From: CAYJLC01 sp964370735
GTDB taxonomy: Bacteria; Bacillota; Clostridia; Oscillospirales; Butyricicoccaceae
Assembly (NCBI GenBank): GCA_964370735.1
Contig: CAYJLC010000006.1
Coordinates: 1-64,000, forward strand
Direction of reading: 5' to 3'
Length of the DNA: 64,000 nucleotides
Shown here: in pieces, positions 51,011 to 59,319 of the stretch
Layout: each line of letters opens with the position of its first letter
Position numbering within the stretch: position 1 is the first letter of the stretch
The notes under the pieces: generated by a model
Told to the model about the DNA's origin: nothing
Database searches by the model: none
Seen by the model: only the letters and a program-made list of their open reading frames with translations
Position numbers and translations under genes: made by a program

Positions 51011-52260
51011 TGAGAAAGTATATAGTTAGACAGCCAATGAAAAATGCAAATAACAATATTGTTGGCTACGAGATACAATATAACGGTGAGCATAATGGTT
51101 TTGGTGAAAACTATTCGGAAGAGGAATATGCAGCTGCCACTACGATTTATAACCTTTTAATGTCAAGTAACGAAAAAATACTTCGTGGTTCGCTGAATTT
51201 TATGACATTTACAACGAATTTACTATTAAAAAATACGCCTAGACTTTTTGCAAAAGAAGATTTAGTAATTCAAATTGACGATAGTGTAATTATCCACCCA
51301 GTGGCGTTGCAAATAGTTAAAAAATATTCGGATGAAGGGTATAAAGTTGCTGTTAACGAGTTTCAATTTATGCCAAGATATATTTCAATAATTGATTATA
51401 TCGACTATATTAAACTGGATATTACAAAAATGAGCGATGAATCTATCGAACATATTGTGAAAATCACAGGAAATATGGGCAAAAAATGTATTGTTACGAA
51501 TATTGATTCTAAAGAGAAATATGATAGAGCAGTATCTTTAGGCGTGGATTTATTAGATGGAAGCTATGTTGCAAGCAAGCTTAGAACAGAGGCAAAAAAT
51601 GCCGATTTCTTAAAAAGCAATTTCTTTAGACTTATGGTTGAAGTTAATAAAGACGAGCCAGATATGGACGAAATAGAAAAAATTATTTCTGTCGATGCAA
51701 GTCTTACTTATGGTATTTTAAAACTTGCAAATTCATACTATTTCTCTATGAGAAGTCGTGTTAATACTATTAGACAAGCGATTGTGACTATTGGTCTTAA
51801 TGAATTAAAGCAATGGACATATCTACTTAGCGTTACAAATGAAAGTGGAGATTTAGATTCAGGCGCAGAAGATTTGCTGAAATTATCATTCTCAAGAGCG
51901 ATTTTCGCAGAAGCATTATATAAAAATGCGAAAAAATTGTCGTTTTCTAAGCAAGACGCGTATCTTATGGGTATGTTCTCGACAATTAATTACTTAATTG
52001 ATGCACCGATTGAGGTTGTATTAGCTCAAATTCCACTGTCAGATGAAATTAGAGACGCATTATTTGCAAAAGATGGAGAGGCAGGGGCACTTTATAACTT
52101 AATTTTAAGCTATGAAAAAGCCGATTGGTCAGCGTGTGAAGAATTATCATCGAGCCTAGGAATCAAGCAAGAAGATATTGCAAGCATATACTTTGACTCA
52201 GCAGAAAAAGTAGCTGCAATTTGGGAACGAATTACAACTCCTGTTGAACAAAAACAATAA
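51010..52260 (+). CDS. EAL-HDOD signalling protein (degenerate EAL)
   Basis: A 416-residue two-domain protein: EAL-like domain (about 1-195) and HDOD domain (about 200-390). The EAL motif reads EIQ (Glu21), and the usual metal-binding Asp-Asp-Phe-Gly loop reads NEFQF, so phosphodiesterase activity is unlikely. YIDYIKLDI retains the fold. HDOD shows ISVDASLTYGILKLANSYYF. YuxH/CdgJ-type proteins of this build affect motility in other bacteria. It is the last gene of the fla/che operon, overlapping cheV by one base, which suggests a motility role by context. It may still bind c-di-GMP. Confidence 0.9.
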   Translation: MRKYIVRQPMKNANNNIVGYEIQYNGEHNGFGENYSEEEYAAATTIYNLLMSSNEKILRGSLNFMTFTTNLLLKNTPRLFAKEDLVIQIDDSVIIHPVALQIVKKYSDEGYKVAVNEFQFMPRYISIIDYIDYIKLDITKMSDESIEHIVKITGNMGKKCIVTNIDSKEKYDRAVSLGVDLLDGSYVASKLRTEAKNADFLKSNFFRLMVEVNKDEPDMDEIEKIISVDASLTYGILKLANSYYFSMRSRVNTIRQAIVTIGLNELKQWTYLLSVTNESGDLDSGAEDLLKLSFSRAIFAEALYKNAKKLSFSKQDAYLMGMFSTINYLIDAPIEVVLAQIPLSDEIRDALFAKDGEAGALYNLILSYEKADWSACEELSSSLGIKQEDIASIYFDSAEKVAAIWERITTPVEQKQ

Positions 52261-52265
52261 TATTT

Positions 52266-52300
52266 AAAGAGACTGTCAGTTATGGGCGGTCTCTTTTGTT
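52266..52300 (+). terminator. Terminator of the fla/che operon
   Basis: Stem AAAGAGAC/GTCTCTTT (52266-52273 with 52289-52296) followed by T-rich sequence, six bases past the last stop. It closes a 25.4-kb run of same-strand genes. Confidence 0.88.
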
Positions 52301-52390
52301 ATTTTGTATCAATTTAAGCATTACATTTTATCATAAAAAATTATTTTTTGTCGAAAATATTAAGAAAATCGAAAATATTAAACAAAAGTA

Positions 52391-52419
52391 TTCACTTTTA
52401 TTACAAAATATGTTATGAT
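52391..52419 (+). promoter_or_regulatory. Sigma-A promoter of cdaA
   Basis: TTCACT (52391-52396), a 17-base spacer and TATGAT (52414-52419), preceded by TGT as an extended -10. Confidence 0.68.
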
Positions 52420-52472
52420 AAAGTAGTACATTAATTTTTAATTTATATATAGATTTGAAAGAAGAGGAAAAT

Positions 52473-53339
52473 ATGAGTCCAGTTGATTTATTAAGCTATA
52501 TTAGGCTTGCCACAGTTGCCGATTTAATCGACATTTTGCTGATATCGGGTGTGATATACTATGTTTTATATAAAATCAGAGGCACTAGTGCTGAACGTTT
52601 AGTAAAAGGTATCGCATTTTTATTTGTTGGAATGGTTTTTTCAGTAACATTCGAATTTAATACTGTAAATTATCTTCTAGATAGCCTAACTCAAGTAGGA
52701 CTTATAGCTATTGTTGTCGTTTTCCAGCCAGAACTTCGTCAAATTCTTGAAAGATTAGGAAAAACCAAGTGGTATCGTTCTTCTGAGAATGAAGAGATGA
52801 CCGAGGGTGAGCTTATTATCGAGGAAATTTGTGATGCCTGCGATAAGCTTTCGAAGGCAAAAGAGGGTGCACTAATCGTTTTTGAAAGAGATAATAATTT
52901 AAAAGAGATTATCGAGAGTGGTGTTCACTTAGATGCGAAGGTTACGAGTGCTCTTTTAAGGAATATTTTTTCCAATAAAGCCCCACTTCACGATGGTGCT
53001 ATCGTAATTTCCGACAGTAGAATAGAGGGCGCGTCTTGTATTTTACCACTTTCAAAAAACCAATCTATCAGCCGAGATTTAGGGACAAGGCATAGGGCGG
53101 CAATAGGTATTACAGAAATTACAGACTCGCTTGCAGTTATTGTATCAGAGGAAACAGGAGCTATTTCTGTGGCGAATAAAGGCATGCTTAAACGACATTT
53201 ATCGGATGATATGCTTAAAAAAATGCTGAGATATGAGCTTATTGGCGAAGATAAAGGTACAGCGAATAGCAGAATTTTCAATGCGATAGACAGATTTTTA
53301 ACCAAAGTTTCAAATGTATTTAAGAAGAAGGAAAATTGA
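52473..53339 (+). CDS. cdaA: Diadenylate cyclase CdaA
   Basis: Makes c-di-AMP from two ATP at the membrane; c-di-AMP controls potassium and osmotic balance. 288 residues: three N-terminal helices (about 14-80) and a DAC domain (about 85-260) with the catalytic Asp174-Gly-Ala (LHDGAIVI) and Arg206-His-Arg208 (RHRAAIG). The frame is open from TTG 52455, but AAGAGG precedes ATG 52473 and the family starts there. cdaR follows. glmM, the usual third gene, is absent. Confidence 0.96.
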   Translation: MSPVDLLSYIRLATVADLIDILLISGVIYYVLYKIRGTSAERLVKGIAFLFVGMVFSVTFEFNTVNYLLDSLTQVGLIAIVVVFQPELRQILERLGKTKWYRSSENEEMTEGELIIEEICDACDKLSKAKEGALIVFERDNNLKEIIESGVHLDAKVTSALLRNIFSNKAPLHDGAIVISDSRIEGASCILPLSKNQSISRDLGTRHRAAIGITEITDSLAVIVSEETGAISVANKGMLKRHLSDDMLKKMLRYELIGEDKGTANSRIFNAIDRFLTKVSNVFKKKEN

Positions 53340-53341
53340 GT

Positions 53342-54568
53342 ATGCTAAAAAAAATTAAAAAATTTGATATTTTGCGCTTGTTTACTTCAATAGGGTTAGC
53401 TGTTTTTATTTGGTTTTGGGTTATGCAGGAAATAAACCCAATTCGAACTGAAACAATTGATAATATTATTGTATCTTTTAATGGGAGCAAGGCGATAGAA
53501 GACGAAAATAACTTGATTATAACAGAAAATCAGTTTCCGAATATTAGTGTGACTCTAAGGGGTGAACAGGAGCTTTTATCGAGCATTTCGGCGACAAATA
53601 TTATAGCGACAGCCGATGTTTCTGATATAGTCGAACCTGGGACTTATGAAATTGAATATAATGTAGCGTTGCCTTTTTCTTCGATAGAATTAGTGCAATC
53701 GAGGCCAGAAACTATCGAGATAAAGATAGACAGGCTAAATACAAAAGATTTAGTGGTAGCGTTTGAAGTTGTTGGAACACCAGCGAGTGGTTATGTATAT
53801 GATACGCCACAACATTACCAAACGGTTAGCGTTTCGGGTCCAGAAGAGGTGTTAGACACGATTGTGTCGGCTTATGTGCCTATTAATGTTACTGGTGCAG
53901 ACAAAAATATCAGCGCAGATTATCCTGTGTATTTGATTGATGCCGACGGAAAAGAAGTGAAATCTGACGAAATAACAGTTAGAAACAGCGTAGTTTCGGT
54001 TAGTATTCCTGTTGAGCAAATTCGCGAAGTACCTCTTTCGGTTGATATTATTTTAGGCGAAGAAGTATATGACGAGCATATTGCAGGGCACGAGATTGTT
54101 CCTGAAAAAGTGACGATAAAAGGCGAACCTAGCGATATTTTAGGCATTAAATTTATCGATATAGGAGATATTGAAGAAACAAATCTGATTTTAAGACAAG
54201 AAACATTTATGTTCGAACTTCCTACAATTGAAGGCATTGAGTATATAGATGCTCCAGAAAATGCAACTGTTAACATAGAATATACCGATTATACAAGCAA
54301 AATTTATGACAATGTTGACTTTGTAATTGATGAGGAAGTTTTAGAATTAGCAGATGTTTTAGACGACGGTTTCTCAGTAGAAATTTTCGGCTATGGAGAA
54401 GATTTAAGTGAGCTTTTAAATATCGAAGTGATACCTGATGTATCGATTTTGGACATCGAAGGTTTAGAATCTGGCACAGAAATAACGGTAGAGGCGAATA
54501 TTTTCCTTGATACAGAGAAATTTAGCCTAAGAAATAATGAATACTATATTAAGTTAAGGGTGAAATAA
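53342..54568 (+). CDS. cdaR: CdaA regulator CdaR (YbbR-domain protein)
   Basis: Membrane-anchored modulator of CdaA. 408 residues: one N-terminal helix (about 13-31, with GLAVFIWFWVMQEINP) followed by an extracytoplasmic region of about four YbbR repeats (for example VSVSGPEEVLDTI and VTIKGEPSDIL). ATG 53342 is nine bases after AAGGA and is preferred to TTG 53336, which overlaps the cdaA stop. The last part (about 320-408) is acidic and less conserved. Confidence 0.92.
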   Translation: MLKKIKKFDILRLFTSIGLAVFIWFWVMQEINPIRTETIDNIIVSFNGSKAIEDENNLIITENQFPNISVTLRGEQELLSSISATNIIATADVSDIVEPGTYEIEYNVALPFSSIELVQSRPETIEIKIDRLNTKDLVVAFEVVGTPASGYVYDTPQHYQTVSVSGPEEVLDTIVSAYVPINVTGADKNISADYPVYLIDADGKEVKSDEITVRNSVVSVSIPVEQIREVPLSVDIILGEEVYDEHIAGHEIVPEKVTIKGEPSDILGIKFIDIGDIEETNLILRQETFMFELPTIEGIEYIDAPENATVNIEYTDYTSKIYDNVDFVIDEEVLELADVLDDGFSVEIFGYGEDLSELLNIEVIPDVSILDIEGLESGTEITVEANIFLDTEKFSLRNNEYYIKLRVK

Positions 54569-56134
54569 TTGAGTGTAATAATACGAAATATTAAAATATC
54601 CATCGATAAGCCAGATGAATTTGCAATTTTAAAGGCTCAAAAAGAGTTTAAAACAAAGAAACCAATGAAAGTTTTCAAAAAATCGATAGATGCAAGAAAA
54701 GGCATTATCCAAAAGGTGATTTCAGTTATTTTTGAGGACGAAAACGAAGAAAGCTTTGTAAAAAAATGCAATAATCCTGATGTTTTTATCAAAAGTGCAA
54801 AAAAAATTGAGTTTTCATTCGGTCAAAAGAAGATGGAAACTCGACCGATTATTATTGGATTTGGACCTGCTGGGATAATGTGTGCATATATTTTAGCGAA
54901 ATTTGGCTACAAACCTGTCATTTTTGAAATGGGTTTTGAGATTGACACGCGTGACATTCACGTCGACGATTTTTTAAAAGGTGGTCAGTTTAACAAAAAT
55001 TCGAATATCCAGTTCGGCGAAGGTGGGGCAGGAGCATATTCAGATGGAAAGTTAACGACTAGGATTAAAGACCCACGTTCTGACGAAATTCTTGAGATTT
55101 TGCATAAATTTGGTGCGCCAGAAGAAGTTTTATACCTTGCAAAACCACATATCGGTACAGATATTTTGAAAAATGTCGTTAAAAATATGCGAAAAGAGAT
55201 TATTAAATTAGGTGGAGAAGTTCATTTTAATAAAAAGCTGGAAAATATACTTATAAAAGATGGTAAACTGTGCGAAATAACTGTCAATGGCGATAAAATC
55301 CAAGCAGAAATGATGATTTTAGCGATTGGGCATAGTTCTCGTGATACTTTTGAGATGCTTTATGAAAAAAATGTGTTTATTGAACCAAAGGCTTTCGCAA
55401 TTGGTGCAAGAATTGAGCATTTGCAGAAGGATATAAACAAGTCGCTTTATAAAATCGAGCATGAAAATTTGCCTATCGGCGAATATAATCTTGCAAATAC
55501 AGTGGATGGTCGTGGGTGCTTTACGTTTTGCATGTGCCCTGGGGGGATGGTTGTTCCGTCGAATTCCGAGGAGGAAACTGTTGTTACAAATGGAATGAGC
55601 TACCACGCAAGGGATTTAAAAAATGCGAACTCTGCTGTGGTTGTGTCTGTTAGACCAAGTGATTATGGGGCAGAAAATCCTCTTTCTGGGATGTATTTTC
55701 AGAGAGAAATCGAGAAAAAAGCATTTAATTTGAGTGGTGATTATAAAGCTCCGGCTACGCTCGTTTCAGATTTTTTAAATGAAACTAGGTCAAAAGAGTT
55801 CAAAACTGTTGTGCCTAGCTATGCACTTGGCACTAAATTTGCAAATTTTGATGAATTTTTGCCTAAGTTTGTGACGGATAGTATGCGACATAATCTAGCT
55901 GTTTTCGGCAGAAAAATGAGTGCATTTTCAAATGGAGATGCAGTTATTACAGGTCCTGAAACAAGGACATCGAGTCCGATTAGGATTACTAGAAATGAAA
56001 ATCTTGAAAGTATAAATGTGAGTGGCTTAATTCCTTGTGGCGAAGGTGCTGGATATGCTGGGGGGATTATGTCGGCGATGGTTGATGGATTTAAGTGCGC
56101 TGAAAGGATTATGAAAGAATTTAGAGGTGAATAA
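54569..56134 (+). CDS. FAD-dependent dehydrogenase (COG2509-type)
   Basis: A 521-residue flavoprotein of unknown substrate. An N-terminal beta/alpha domain (about 1-85) precedes the dinucleotide-binding PIIIGFGPAGIMCAYILAKFG. The family hallmark NIQFGEGGAGAYSDGKLTTR follows, then TVDGRGCFTFCMCPGGMVV with a cysteine pair. The C-terminal GEGAGYAGGIMSAMVDG closes the FAD site. The start is TTG, directly after the cdaR stop. It overlaps an RseC-like gene by one base. The neighbours suggest a redox role but no reaction can be assigned. Confidence 0.92.
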   Translation: MSVIIRNIKISIDKPDEFAILKAQKEFKTKKPMKVFKKSIDARKGIIQKVISVIFEDENEESFVKKCNNPDVFIKSAKKIEFSFGQKKMETRPIIIGFGPAGIMCAYILAKFGYKPVIFEMGFEIDTRDIHVDDFLKGGQFNKNSNIQFGEGGAGAYSDGKLTTRIKDPRSDEILEILHKFGAPEEVLYLAKPHIGTDILKNVVKNMRKEIIKLGGEVHFNKKLENILIKDGKLCEITVNGDKIQAEMMILAIGHSSRDTFEMLYEKNVFIEPKAFAIGARIEHLQKDINKSLYKIEHENLPIGEYNLANTVDGRGCFTFCMCPGGMVVPSNSEEETVVTNGMSYHARDLKNANSAVVVSVRPSDYGAENPLSGMYFQREIEKKAFNLSGDYKAPATLVSDFLNETRSKEFKTVVPSYALGTKFANFDEFLPKFVTDSMRHNLAVFGRKMSAFSNGDAVITGPETRTSSPIRITRNENLESINVSGLIPCGEGAGYAGGIMSAMVDGFKCAERIMKEFRGE

Positions 56135-56529
56135 TGAAGGCTAGAGCAAAAGTTGTTAAAATTTTTGGCGAAAATATAGCAGAGATTTCTGTGGTTAGAC
56201 AAAGTGCGTGTGGAGAAAACTGTCACTCTTGTAAGGGATGCTCGGGTATGGAAATATCTGCTGTTGCAAAGAATCTCATTAATGCGAAGGTTGGCGATTT
56301 TGTAGATGTAGAAAGTAAGACTTCAAGAGTGTTTTTTACAGCGTTATTAGTATATATTTTGCCAATTATTTTATTTTTTGTTGGATATGGAATGACTGAA
56401 ATTATAAGTAATAACGAAGTTTTAAAGATTGTAATTGGCGCATTATTCTTTACTGTTAGTATAATGATTGCCATATTATACGCAAAGAAAACAAAAAAGG
56501 AAATTAATGTTTTTATTACCAATAAATAA
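56134..56529 (+). CDS. RseC/MucC family membrane protein
   Basis: A 131-residue protein of the SoxR-reducing/RseC family. An N-terminal cytoplasmic domain has the cysteine cluster CGENCHSCKGC at about 27-37, which could hold an iron-sulfur centre. Two membrane helices (about 68-87 and 94-115) and a lysine-rich tail follow. In other bacteria such proteins work with Rnf-type electron transfer. No rnf genes are seen here, but apbE, a flavin transferase for Rnf-like proteins, follows 160 bases on. The start overlaps the preceding stop. Confidence 0.88.
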   Translation: MKARAKVVKIFGENIAEISVVRQSACGENCHSCKGCSGMEISAVAKNLINAKVGDFVDVESKTSRVFFTALLVYILPIILFFVGYGMTEIISNNEVLKIVIGALFFTVSIMIAILYAKKTKKEINVFITNK

Positions 56530-56638
56530 AAAAATGATATTTATTCTCAAAAAACATAAAAAACTGATAAGAAAACTGAATTGTGGATGAAATAAATCTT
56601 TTAATTCATAAATTATTAACACATTGTAACCAGATATG

Positions 56639-56647
56639 TGATATAAT
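56639..56647 (+). promoter_or_regulatory. Extended -10 promoter of apbE
   Basis: TGATATAAT: an extended -10 with a consensus TATAAT (56642-56647). No -35 is found at normal spacing (TTGTAA is only 12 bases away). It is 43 bases before the apbE ATG. Confidence 0.5.
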
Positions 56648-56689
56648 TACTGTGTAACTTTTATGATTTGATAAAAGGTTGGTGGTATT

Positions 56690-57664
56690 ATGAGAAAGAT
56701 GTTATTAATTCTTCCTCTGTTGTTTCTTATTGGGTGTAGTAGTAGTGCAGCGAGCATGACTAGGACAGAATTTTTATTTGACACTGTGATAACGATTTCA
56801 GTCAATGGAAAAGACGATAAGGAATTGATGGATGAAATTTTTGAAACTTGTCGCGAATTTGAGCTAGAATTTAGCAAGTTATACGAAGAAAGCGAAGTTT
56901 CAAAAATAAACAATTCAAATGGCGAGCAAAACACAATTTCTAGTGACTTAGCTTGTATGCTAAATGAAGCTATCAAAATTTCGGAACTTTCGGACGGTAA
57001 TTTTGATGTAACTGTATATCCACTTGTGGATTTGTGGGGTTTCTCGAAGACTCCGTCTGTCCCAACGAGTGAAGAAATTGATTTAGTGCTCGAAAATGTT
57101 TCATACAAGAACATTCATATTGAAGAGGACAAAGTTACACTACTTAATGGTGCTAAAATTGATTTAGGTGCGATTGCAAAGGGCTATATTGGCGAAATTG
57201 TCAAGGAACAGCTTTTGCAAAATGGTGTTGATGAGGCATTGATTAATTTTGGCGGAAATATCATCACTGTTGGTGATAAAAATAACGGTGACCCATGGAC
57301 AATCGGCGTGGAAAAGCCATTTTCTGATGATGTAATGATGTTTAGCGTTGAAGTTACAAACCAAAGTGTCGTTACAGCTGGGGTTTACGAAAGGAATTTC
57401 ACACAAGAAGATGAATTATATCATCACATACTTGACCCGAATACAGGATATCCTTGTGATTCAGGCTTACTTTCGGTGACGATTATTACTGAAAATAGCA
57501 TGATTGCAGATGCATTGTCGACGGCTTGTATGGTTTCTGGATATGAAAATTCGCTAGAACTTTTGGAAATGTATGAAGAAGTTGAGGCTATTTTTATAAC
57601 GAACGACTATGAAATTCTGTATACAGATGGAATTGGTGATGAAATACCAATAGAAATTTACTAA
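56690..57664 (+). CDS. apbE: FAD:protein FMN transferase (ApbE lipoprotein)
   Basis: Attaches FMN to threonine of flavoproteins such as Rnf/Nqr subunits outside the membrane. 324 residues with lipobox LIGC (Cys16) after a short signal. DTVITISVNG, the active-site segment KIDLGAIAKGYIGEIV, NFGGNIITVG and MIADALSTACMV match the family; the metal-binding Asp-Ala-Leu-Ser-Thr segment is intact. Monocistronic with a terminator. Confidence 0.94.
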   Translation: MRKMLLILPLLFLIGCSSSAASMTRTEFLFDTVITISVNGKDDKELMDEIFETCREFELEFSKLYEESEVSKINNSNGEQNTISSDLACMLNEAIKISELSDGNFDVTVYPLVDLWGFSKTPSVPTSEEIDLVLENVSYKNIHIEEDKVTLLNGAKIDLGAIAKGYIGEIVKEQLLQNGVDEALINFGGNIITVGDKNNGDPWTIGVEKPFSDDVMMFSVEVTNQSVVTAGVYERNFTQEDELYHHILDPNTGYPCDSGLLSVTIITENSMIADALSTACMVSGYENSLELLEMYEEVEAIFITNDYEILYTDGIGDEIPIEIY

Positions 57665-57669
57665 AATTT

Positions 57670-57705
57670 AAAGTGGACTGTCGAATATGACGGCCCACTT
57701 TTTTT
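57670..57705 (+). terminator. Bidirectional terminator between apbE and the phosphatase gene
   Basis: Stem AAAGTGG/CCACTTT with an inner CTGTC/GACGG stem, followed by T7. It ends one base before the stop of the converging minus-strand gene and can serve both. Confidence 0.88.
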
Positions 57706-57706
57706 G

Positions 57707-58168
57707 TTAAATTTTGAAATTTGTATTATTTTTGATGTCTTCAATAATCCCAAGCGAACCTTCATAGCAAAGCTCGAAAGTCAAATCAAAATTATTATAA
57801 TACCAAGGGTCTGGAACTTCGGAAAAATTACTGTTTTTAATAAAATCTGTTAGTTTATGGACTTTTGTTTGCGAACAAATTGATTGCAAATCGTAAATAT
57901 TACTATCGTCCATTGCTATTATATAGTCGAAATCACAAAAATCAGTTTTGCGAATCTTGCGCGAACGAATGCCTTTCCAAGGTATTTTATGCCTATCAAG
58001 CTCTTTTCGAGTGCCAATATGAGGGATTTCGCCATCGTGATAGCCGGCAGTCCCACAGGAATCTACGACAATATCTAAATTTTCTTTGGTAGCTAGATGT
58101 CGCATAACCGCCTCTGCCATAGGACTTCTGCAAATATTTCCTAAGCACACAAATAATATTTTAACCAT
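57707..58168 (-). CDS. Low-molecular-weight protein-tyrosine phosphatase
   Basis: Dephosphorylates phosphotyrosine (or phosphoarginine in some Firmicutes). 153 residues with the P-loop CLGNICRSP (Cys8 to Arg14) at the N-terminus and the catalytic acid in VPDPWYYN. In the P-loop the fourth position is Ile; Bacillus YwlE, an arginine phosphatase, has Thr there, so tyrosine is the more likely target by that rule. AGGAGG precedes the ATG. Monocistronic. Confidence 0.93.
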   Translation of the reverse strand: MVKILFVCLGNICRSPMAEAVMRHLATKENLDIVVDSCGTAGYHDGEIPHIGTRKELDRHKIPWKGIRSRKIRKTDFCDFDYIIAMDDSNIYDLQSICSQTKVHKLTDFIKNSNFSEVPDPWYYNNFDLTFELCYEGSLGIIEDIKNNTNFKI

Positions 58169-58189
58169 AAAATTCCTCCTTTTGCTATT

Positions 58190-58218
58190 ATTTTATCACA
58201 AATTTCAATGTTTTGCAA
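58190..58218 (-). promoter_or_regulatory. Sigma-A promoter of the tyrosine phosphatase gene
   Basis: On the minus strand, TTGCAA (58213-58218), a 17-base spacer and TAAAAT (58190-58195), preceded by TGA. Confidence 0.7.
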
Positions 58219-58271
58219 TTAATTTCGTATATTTAGCTTAGAAAAGTAAATAATTAGTATAGGTGATAATT

Positions 58272-58943
58272 ATGATAATTTCAATAGCACGCACGATTAT
58301 TTTGTACTTTTTTGCTATGTTTGCGATAAGATTGATGGGAAAAAGACAAATTGGCGAACTTCAACCGTCAGAACTGGTGATAACAATGCTGATTTCAGAG
58401 CTTGCAACACTGCCTATGCAAGATTTTGATATACCATTAGTTTTAGGGATAATACCGATAACGGTTTTAGTATTTTTTGAACATATAACATCGTTTATAA
58501 GCATAAAAAGTGTGAAATTTCGTCGATTTATAAACGGAAATCCTTGTGTTGTAATCCACAATGGAGAGATAAAAGTGAAAGTTTTACGCGATTTAAGGCT
58601 TAGTGTCGATGAGCTTTTAGAAGAGCTTAGAATTTGTGAAATAACTGATATTTCCGATGTTCAATACGCAATTATTGAAACAAATGGGCAATTAAGCTGT
58701 ATTTGTTACTCGCATTTGCGAAATATTGAGCGAAAAGACCTAAATATCGAGGGAGATGCGACTTCTTTGCCTTTGATTATTGTAAATGACGGAAGCATTA
58801 TCGAAAGAAATTTATTACTGCTAGAAAAGGATAAAAACTGGCTTTTGAGCCATATAAAGGGCAAAAAAATCCCCCTAAAGTCTATATTTCTAATGACACT
58901 CGATATAAGTGGCAATATTTTTATACAGACTAAGGAGGTTTAA
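58272..58943 (+). CDS. YetF/DUF421 family membrane protein
   Basis: A 223-residue protein of the YetF family. Three N-terminal helices (about 1-75) are followed by a cytoplasmic domain. The family hallmark MGKRQIGELQPSELVITMLISELA is visible in the first helices, and VKVLRDLRLSVDELLEELR in the soluble domain. Function not established; spore-associated members exist. ATG 58272 is chosen over GTG 58263, which lies inside AGGTGA. It is followed by a DUF4363 gene one base later, a common pairing in Clostridia. Confidence 0.88.
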   Translation: MIISIARTIILYFFAMFAIRLMGKRQIGELQPSELVITMLISELATLPMQDFDIPLVLGIIPITVLVFFEHITSFISIKSVKFRRFINGNPCVVIHNGEIKVKVLRDLRLSVDELLEELRICEITDISDVQYAIIETNGQLSCICYSHLRNIERKDLNIEGDATSLPLIIVNDGSIIERNLLLLEKDKNWLLSHIKGKKIPLKSIFLMTLDISGNIFIQTKEV

Positions 58944-58944
58944 T

Positions 58945-59319
58945 TTGAATAGGGTAATACTATCGACATTGTTATGTATTTCTGTGTTTTCTCTATGTTT
59001 TTGGGGACATTTTCATAATGAAAGTACATTAAATGCAATAGCGTACGAATTAGAAGTGGCGCTTTATAATTATGAAAACGATAATCCGTCGACTGATTAT
59101 GTGAAATCTGCAATCGCAAAATGGAATTCCTCGTGCAATATTTTGTGCATAACTTTAAGGCACGACGAAATCGATGAAATTGAGAATGATTTTGTTCGTA
59201 TTTTAGAACTTTCAAAGCTTGATGACAGTTTTCAATTTATTATCGAATGTAATGAATTAGTTCAGAAAATCAATCATTTAATAGAAAAAGAACGCCCAAA
59301 TATTAAAAATATATTCTAA
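58945..59319 (+). CDS. DUF4363 family protein
   Basis: A 124-residue protein with one N-terminal membrane helix (about 3-20) and a helical extracytoplasmic part containing AIAYELEVALYNYE, SAIAKWNSSCNILCITLRHDEID and a final charged helix. This is the DUF4363 pattern; function unknown. TTG 58945 is six bases after AGGAGG and is chosen over GTG 58909, which would overlap the YetF gene. Its stop overlaps the stop of the converging HAD gene. Confidence 0.8.
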   Translation: MNRVILSTLLCISVFSLCFWGHFHNESTLNAIAYELEVALYNYENDNPSTDYVKSAIAKWNSSCNILCITLRHDEIDEIENDFVRILELSKLDDSFQFIIECNELVQKINHLIEKERPNIKNIF

